64,000 nt of DNA, from NCBI RefSeq assembly GCF_018390555.1, contig NZ_JAHBGB010000001.1:1-64000 (forward strand), given 5' to 3'. Positions 58,942-64,000 of the stretch are shown in pieces; the stretch's first letter is position 1, and every line of letters begins with the position of its first letter. Made by a program: the position numbers and the translations under genes. The stretch is from Ancylobacter oerskovii (GTDB taxonomy: Bacteria > Pseudomonadota > Alphaproteobacteria > Rhizobiales > Xanthobacteraceae). The notes beneath the pieces were generated by a model that had not been told where the DNA came from, made no database searches, and saw nothing but the letters and a program-made list of their open reading frames with translations.

Positions 58942-60297
58942 TCAGGCGGCCTCGCCCTGCAGGCGCGCTTGCGCGCGCTCCCGGCCGATCAGCGGCAGCA
59001 GCGCCTTGAGCTCCGGGCCGCTCTCCTGCCCGGTCAGCGCCGCCCGCAGGGGATGGAACAGCGCCCGGCCCTTGCGACCCGACGCCGGCTTCAGCGCCGC
59101 CAGCCACTGCGCATAGACCTCCTCGCCCCATGGCAGCGGCGGCAGCAGTTCCGCCGCCTGCCCGAGGAATGTCGCGTCCTCGGCGGCGATGACCGGCACG
59201 ACCGGCCCCTCGACCACCTGCCGCCAGAGCACGGCATCCTTCAGCGTCGCCAGATTGCCGCGCACCGCCAGCCAGAAGGCTTCGCCGCCGCCGACGCCCA
59301 GCGCGGCGAGCCGCGCCGCCACCGCCGGATAGGGCAGCAGATGCAGCGTGCCGGCGGTCAGCGCGGCGAGATCGGCGGGATCGAAGCGCGCCGGCGCGCG
59401 GGAAATGGCGGAAAGGTCGATCCGCGCCGCGAGCGCGTCGAGATCGGCCGCCGGCTCCACCGCCAGCGAGGTGCCGGTGAAGAGGGCCAGCGCCGCCACC
59501 GCCAGCGCTTCCTGCCCCGCCTCGCGCAGCGCGCGCAGCGAGAGGTGGCCGAGCCGTTTCGACAGCCCCTCGCCGCTCGGCAGCGTCAGCAGATTGTGGT
59601 GGCCGAAGGTGGGAACGCCGCCGCCCAGCGCCTCGATGATCTCGATCTGCACCGCGGTGTTGGTGACATGGTCCTCGCCGCGGATGACATGGGTGACGCC
59701 CATGTCGATGTCGTCGACCACCGAGGTGAAGGTATACAGATACGAGCCGTCGGCGCGAATGAGCACCGGATCGGACAGGCCGGTGGAATCGATGCTTTGC
59801 GGGCCGCGCACCAGGTCGTCCCACCCCACCGGACGCCCCTGCAGGCGGAACCGCCAGTGCGGCCGGCGCCCTTCCGCCTCCAGCCGCGCACGCTCCTCCG
59901 CCGTGAGCTTCAGCGCCGCGCGATCATAGATCGGCGGCAGGCCGCGCCGCCGCCGCGACAGGCGGCGGGTCTCCAGCTCTTCCTCGGTCTCGTAGGCGGG
60001 ATAGAGCCGCCCGTCCGCCTTCAGCCGCTCGGCGGCGGCATCGTAGAGCGCCAGCCGCTCGGATTGCCGCTCCACCCGATCCGGGACGATGCCGAACCAC
60101 GCCATGTCCTGCGCGATCGCCTCGGCGAAGTCGCGCGTCGAGCGGGCGGTGTCGGTGTCGTCGTAGCGCAGGATGAAGGTGCCGCCCTCGCGCCGGGCGA
60201 AAAGCGCGTTGTAGAGCGCGGAGCGGGCATTGCCGACATGCAGCAGGCCGGTCGGCGACGGGGCGAAGCGCAGGACGGGACGGACGAGGGTGCTCAT
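58942..60297 (-). CDS. gltX: Glutamyl-tRNA synthetase
   Basis: A 451-residue class Ic synthetase. [20 protein letters not shown] holds the HIGH-like [17 protein letters not shown] follows, and the KMSKS loop is changed to GEGLSKRLG. The C-terminal helical anticodon domain is present, which separates it from the short GluQ-RS. The LSKRLGH sequence and short length suggest the second-type (GltX2-like) enzyme that many Alphaproteobacteria carry in addition to another GltX; that is inference. It charges tRNA-Glu and possibly tRNA-Gln for amidation. Confidence 0.92.
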   Translation of the reverse strand: MSTLVRPVLRFAPSPTGLLHVGNARSALYNALFARREGGTFILRYDDTDTARSTRDFAEAIAQDMAWFGIVPDRVERQSERLALYDAAAERLKADGRLYPAYETEEELETRRLSRRRRGLPPIYDRAALKLTAEERARLEAEGRRPHWRFRLQGRPVGWDDLVRGPQSIDSTGLSDPVLIRADGSYLYTFTSVVDDIDMGVTHVIRGEDHVTNTAVQIEIIEALGGGVPTFGHHNLLTLPSGEGLSKRLGHLSLRALREAGQEALAVAALALFTGTSLAVEPAADLDALAARIDLSAISRAPARFDPADLAALTAGTLHLLPYPAVAARLAALGVGGGEAFWLAVRGNLATLKDAVLWRQVVEGPVVPVIAAEDATFLGQAAELLPPLPWGEEVYAQWLAALKPASGRKGRALFHPLRAALTGQESGPELKALLPLIGRERAQARLQGEAA

Positions 60298-60694
60298 GAT
60301 GCCCGCCTTATCGCCGGGATGGCCGGCGGGGGCAACGGGGAATGGCGGCCCGGGCCTGCACGACGGCCGGGGGGCATCGTGCGAGTGCGGACATGGAAGC
60401 CGTCATGACCGGGCGTGTCCCGGTCATCCACGTCTCCGGTCCGGCCGGCGCGCCCGGTCGAAGGCAGGGATCCCCGGAACAGGTCCGGGGACGATGGCGT
60501 ACGGGAGAGATGACGGCGGGCGGAATGGGCCGGACGCTCCATCTCCCGGGGGGACTCCCCTCCCGGCATTCCCGGATCGGCCCTCAGCCATTCGGGACGA
60601 CGGAACGACGGCCCCGAATGTTACCGCGCGGTGTCCGCCAGAACCGTCATGGCCGGGCTCGGCCCGGCCATCCACGTCTTCGGCCCGGACGGCC
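60298..60694. repeat. Intergenic region with ATGGCCGGG-family palindromes, no gene
   Basis: Three hairpins stand out. ATGACCGGG-CGTGT-CCCGGTCAT is at about 60404-60426, CCCCGGA-ACAGG-TCCGGGG at 60472-60490, and ATGGCCGGG-CTCGG-CCCGGCCAT at 60649-60671. The first and third share the CGTCATG...CATCCACGTC frame and are copies of one element. No protein-like frame is seen in the 397 bp. Confidence 0.75.
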
Positions 60695-62368
60695 CTATGC
60701 CGTCTCGCGGAACCTGTTGGTGATGGGATAGCGCCGGTCGCGGCCGAAATTGCGGGTGGTGATCTTCACCCCCGGCGCCGCCTGCCGGCGCTTGTATTCG
60801 GCGATGTTCAGCATCCGCTCCACCCGCGCCACCAGCGCCGGGTCGAAGCCCAGCGCGGCGATTTCGGCGACCGGCAGTTCCTTCTCCACCAGGCATTCGA
60901 GAATGGCGTCCAGCACCTCGTAGGGCGGCAGGCTGTCCTGGTCCTTCTGGTTCTCGCGCAATTCGGCGGTCGGCGGCTTGTCGATGACGTTGTCCGGCAT
61001 CACCCGGCCGTCCGGGCCGAGCGCCTCCGCCGGCTTCCAGCGGTTGCGTAGGCGGCACAGGCGGAACACCTCGGTCTTGTAGAGGTCCTTCAGCGGGTTG
61101 TAGCCGCCGTTCATGTCGCCATAGAGCGTGGCGTAGCCGGTGGACATCTCCGACTTGTTGCCGGTGGTCACCACCATGGCGCCGAACTTGTTGGAGATCG
61201 ACATCAGGATGGTGCCGCGCGCCCGCGACTGCAGGTTCTCCTCCGTCACGCCGCGCTCGGTGCCGGCGAAGAGCGGCGCGAGGCACGCCTCCAGTCCTTC
61301 CACGCCGTCGGCGATCGGCACGATGTCGTAGCGGCAGCCCAGCGCCTCCGCCACGGAAGCGGCGTCGGACAGGGATTCGTTCGAGGTGTAGCGATAGGGC
61401 AGCATCACGCAATGCACCCGCTCGGCCCCGAGCGCATCCACCGCCATCGCCGCCACCAGCGCCGAATCGACGCCGCCGGACAGGCCGAGCACCACGCCGG
61501 GGAAGCGGTTCTTCTCGACATAGTCCCTCAGCCCCAGGACGCAGGCGGCGTAATCGGCCTCGTCGCCGGTGACGAGCGGCGCGCGCGCGCCCTCCTCGCA
61601 GCGCCAGCCATCGGCCCAGCGCTCCCAGCGGGTGATCCGCACCCGCTCCTGGAAATTCGGGAACTGCACGGCGAGCGAGCGGTCGGCGTTGAGCACGAAG
61701 GAGCCGCCGTCGAACACCAGTTCGTCCTGGCCGCCGATCTGGTTGACATAGGCGAGCGGCAGGCCGCTCTCCACCACGCGGGCCACCGCGATGTTGGTGC
61801 GCTCGTCATAGACCGTGCGGCGATAGGGCGAGCCGTTCGGCACCAGCAGGATCTCCGAGCCGGTTTCCGACAGGCACTCGATGACGTCGGTCGACCAGAT
61901 GTCCTCGCAGACCGGCACGCCGAGCCGCACGCCCCGGAACGGGATCGGCCCCGGCATCGGCCCGGTCGCGAAGACGCGCTTCTCGTCGAACACGCCGTAA
62001 TTGGGCAGGTCCACCTTGTAGCGCAGGGTCGCGACGCGCCCCTCCTCCAGCAAGGCCACCGCATTGTAGAGCTTGCCGCCCTCGAGCCAGGGCGTGCCGA
62101 TCAGCACCGCCGGCCCGCCATCGGCGGTCTCGGCGGCCAGCGCCTCCACCGCCTTGCGGCAGGCGGCCTGGAAGGCGGGCTTCAGCACCAGGTCCTCCGG
62201 CGGATAGCCGGCAATGAACAGCTCGGTGAACAGGACGAGATCCGCCCCCTGCCCGGCGGCCAGCGCGCGGGCGGCGCGCGCCTTCTCCAGATTGCCGGCG
62301 ACGTCGCCGACGATCGGGTTGAGCTGGGCGAAGGCGATGAGAAGCTGGTCGACGGGAGCGCTGGACAT
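60695..62368 (-). CDS. nadE: Glutamine-dependent NAD+ synthetase
   Basis: A 557-residue two-domain enzyme. The N-terminal nitrilase-like glutaminase has the Glu-Lys-Cys triad in FTELFIAGYPPEDLV, RYKVDLPNYGVFDEKR and GVPVCEDIWSTDVI. The C-terminal ATP-dependent synthetase has the P-loop LGLSGGVDSALVAAMAVDAL and GTILMSISNKFGAMVVTTGN with the Lys/Asp motif KSEMSTGYATLYGD. Ammonia freed from glutamine converts deamido-NAD to NAD. A gap of 60 bp separates it from the RgpF-like gene upstream. Confidence 0.95.
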   Translation of the reverse strand: MSSAPVDQLLIAFAQLNPIVGDVAGNLEKARAARALAAGQGADLVLFTELFIAGYPPEDLVLKPAFQAACRKAVEALAAETADGGPAVLIGTPWLEGGKLYNAVALLEEGRVATLRYKVDLPNYGVFDEKRVFATGPMPGPIPFRGVRLGVPVCEDIWSTDVIECLSETGSEILLVPNGSPYRRTVYDERTNIAVARVVESGLPLAYVNQIGGQDELVFDGGSFVLNADRSLAVQFPNFQERVRITRWERWADGWRCEEGARAPLVTGDEADYAACVLGLRDYVEKNRFPGVVLGLSGGVDSALVAAMAVDALGAERVHCVMLPYRYTSNESLSDAASVAEALGCRYDIVPIADGVEGLEACLAPLFAGTERGVTEENLQSRARGTILMSISNKFGAMVVTTGNKSEMSTGYATLYGDMNGGYNPLKDLYKTEVFRLCRLRNRWKPAEALGPDGRVMPDNVIDKPPTAELRENQKDQDSLPPYEVLDAILECLVEKELPVAEIAALGFDPALVARVERMLNIAEYKRRQAAPGVKITTRNFGRDRRYPITNRFRETA

Positions 62369-62428
62369 GATGAAGCTGATTTAGCAGCCCCGCCGCATTT
62401 GGGAAATGCCGCATGGAGGCGGAGGGCG

Positions 62429-63994
62429 TCAGTCCCAGTCGGTACCGGGCACCCGCAACGCGGCGGTGCGGAACCCGGCCTTGCGGGCGATCGCCGGCAG
62501 CAGCCGCTCCAGCCCGTGGATCACCGTGCCGTCATCGGCGATCGGCTCGACGGGGTAGTCCGTCCATTGCAGGTCGAGCGCCAGCACCGGCGCCAGCGCC
62601 GCCGGCCGCGCCGCGAACATGTTGCCGATCGGGAAGTCGACGAAGCCGGTCATTTCCTCGGTGAGGCCCATGTCCCGCCCCAGCAGCTCGGCCGCCCGCC
62701 GGTTGCGCGCCCAGCCCACCAGATGCGGGTCGTCGGGGTAGACGAGGCCGAGCCGCGGGTCGGCGGCGAAGGCGGCCAGCGTCGCATCCAGCATCGCATG
62801 CCGGCCGCCGAGGGTGTTCTCCCACAGGAAATCCCGCCAGACATCGCCGATCCGGGTGCGGCTCGCCTGGCTCTTCTTGCCGTGGACGTGCACCGCGACG
62901 TCATAGCCGCCGGCGAGGAGCGGCGCCCGCAGCGCGGTGAAGAACGGCCCGACATCGCGCCCGAGATTGGGCACCTGCACGATCTCCACGCGCCCGCCAT
63001 AGGTGGCGGCGGCCCGTTCCAGCAGCCGCGCCTTCTCCGCGCTGCCGGTGGTCAGGAACAGGTCGGGACGGGCGAGATTGGCGGATAGCCGCTCGAAGAA
63101 TTCCGGCGCCAGATCGGCATAGTGGAAATGCCCGTGCAGCATCGCCTTCAGGGCCGGCGGCTCCGGCGCCGCCGCTGGCGGCCCGATCACCGGATGAACC
63201 CACGGGCCTTCCGGCTGGCCCTGCTCGATCCAGTGCGCCAGCGGGTAGCGCCGCTCGTCGAGGCATGCCTGCGGGTGGGCCTCGGCATAGAGGAGCGGAT
63301 GGAAGCCGGCATAGGGGCGGCGCGGCTTGCCGGCACCGGGCGACAGCTGCATCAGCCTGTCGCGCCGCCACGCCCGGACGCGCGCGCTCAGTTCCGCCTC
63401 GCCGATTTCGAGCCGGCTGCGGTCGGCGGAGAGCACCAGCGCGACCTCGGCGTCGACGCGGCCGGCGGCCGCCCGGCCGAGCCGGTCGATCGCCTCGGCG
63501 ATCGTCTCGCCGGCGGCCGGCGCCTGCCAGCGCTCCCGGCCGGGCCGGGCAGCGGCGAGCGCCGCCGCCCGCTCGGCCGGCGTGCCGAACAGCACCGCGC
63601 CCGCGCCGTCGTCGAACCATTCCGGCTCGCCGGGAAGCGGCGAACCGTCCGCCGTGCCGGCGAGCGCCACCACCGGCACGTCGCGCCGCGCGAGGGCGCG
63701 AGCCAGTTCGGGCCCCTCGGCGCCGCCGACCACGGCATAGAGCGGCGCATAGAGCGCGAGGCGCTGCGCCAGCGCCGCGAGGAACACATCGTGCGGCGGC
63801 CGGGACAGGGACAGCCGCAGCGGCACGGCGCCCGGCGGCAGCACCGTCTCGCCCCCCGCCTCGGGCAGCAGCACGATGAGATCGCCGCGCGCCGCCAGAT
63901 CCCGCAGCAGCGCCGCCCGCGCCGGCGCGTCGCGCGGCGGCGGCAGCAGCACCAAAACGGTGCGGCCGTTCGACGGCAGGTCGGGAAAGGCCAT
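62429..63994 (-). CDS. Rhamnan synthesis protein F (RgpF)-like protein
   Basis: At least 521 residues; the frame is still open at the right edge of the window, so ATG 63994 may not be the true start. The C-terminal 250 residues are RgpF-like: AMLHGHFHYADLAPEFFERL, NLGRDVGPFFTALRAPLLAG, YDVAVHVHGKKSQASRTRIG and FPIGNMFAARPAALAPVLAL. The HVHGKKS and DVGPF motifs mark this family of cell-surface polysaccharide glycosyltransferases. The N-terminal half resembles no domain I can name. It lies upstream of nadE on the same strand. Confidence 0.82.
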   Translation of the reverse strand: MAFPDLPSNGRTVLVLLPPPRDAPARAALLRDLAARGDLIVLLPEAGGETVLPPGAVPLRLSLSRPPHDVFLAALAQRLALYAPLYAVVGGAEGPELARALARRDVPVVALAGTADGSPLPGEPEWFDDGAGAVLFGTPAERAAALAAARPGRERWQAPAAGETIAEAIDRLGRAAAGRVDAEVALVLSADRSRLEIGEAELSARVRAWRRDRLMQLSPGAGKPRRPYAGFHPLLYAEAHPQACLDERRYPLAHWIEQGQPEGPWVHPVIGPPAAAPEPPALKAMLHGHFHYADLAPEFFERLSANLARPDLFLTTGSAEKARLLERAAATYGGRVEIVQVPNLGRDVGPFFTALRAPLLAGGYDVAVHVHGKKSQASRTRIGDVWRDFLWENTLGGRHAMLDATLAAFAADPRLGLVYPDDPHLVGWARNRRAAELLGRDMGLTEEMTGFVDFPIGNMFAARPAALAPVLALDLQWTDYPVEPIADDGTVIHGLERLLPAIARKAGFRTAALRVPGTDWD

Positions 63995-64000
63995 GCCGGC

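Overview
This window is a GC-rich stretch of bacterial chromosome from an alphaproteobacterium of the order Hyphomicrobiales (Rhizobiales). The strongest evidence is a complete acpXL-fabZXL-fabF2XL-fabF1XL-...-lpxXL operon for the very-long-chain fatty acid of lipid A. A psd-pssA pair, an Inh/Omp19-type lipoprotein and a DUF2865 protein agree with this. A Xanthobacteraceae-like genus is a reasonable guess, but it is inference only.

Layout. (1) 1-12,293 is accessory in character. It holds five LysR-type regulators, each beside small redox or transport genes (an MFS transporter, a GFA-fold protein, two NADPH-dependent F420-reductase-like proteins, an SDR) or beside a tandem pair of dienelactone-hydrolase-like enzymes. 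It ends in about 0.9 kb of decayed coding sequence, including a frameshifted ParB-like gene, directly against the 3' end of a tRNA-Gln(CTG) gene. This looks like the worn edge of an integrated island. (2) 12,826-20,541 carries a DUF1127 protein and the PBP1C / thioester alpha-2-macroglobulin pair. (3) 20,942-27,311 is the lipid A VLCFA operon. It contains a ketosynthase that has lost its catalytic Cys and first His (chain-length-factor-like), beside an intact ketosynthase, plus an added FabG-like reductase gene preceded by a palindromic repeat.

(4) 27,321-35,537, all on the minus strand, is a complete nitrilase (Nit1C / MSMEG_0565-0572 / Sll0783-0787) cluster. Its order is Sll0783-like protein, nitrilase, radical SAM protein, GNAT, AIR-synthase-like protein, glycosyltransferase, MSMEG_0570-like protein, flavin oxidoreductase, Pnap_2097-like protein and a VOC protein. 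Genes overlap or abut for most of its length. A near-perfect sigma-54 (-24/-12) element lies upstream of the first gene, and a further inverted repeat lies about 100 bp beyond it, as expected for nitrogen-starvation control. (5) 36,350-43,608 is a polyamine locus: a MocR-like regulator, a PotF-type binding protein, a glutamine-synthetase-like ligase, a SpuC-like transaminase and a second class-III aminotransferase. A perfect 14-bp palindrome lies in front of the SpuC-like gene. (6) 43,791-64,000 is mostly housekeeping: rhodanese, EamA exporter with a divergent LysR, SDR, Inh lipoprotein, psd-pssA, an ArsR gene followed by an ATM1-type ABC exporter, a peptide-deformylase-like protein missing two metal ligands, LOG protein, cysS, creA, DUF2865, gltX, nadE and a RgpF-like protein.

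Three families of intergenic palindromic repeats are scattered at 24.4, 35.9-36.2, 43.7 and 60.4-60.7 kb. The items most worth a second look are the sigma-54-driven nitrilase cluster with its unusual radical SAM protein, the degenerate ketosynthase in the VLCFA operon, and the degenerate deformylase. All assignments come from reading motifs and gene order; no database search was run.
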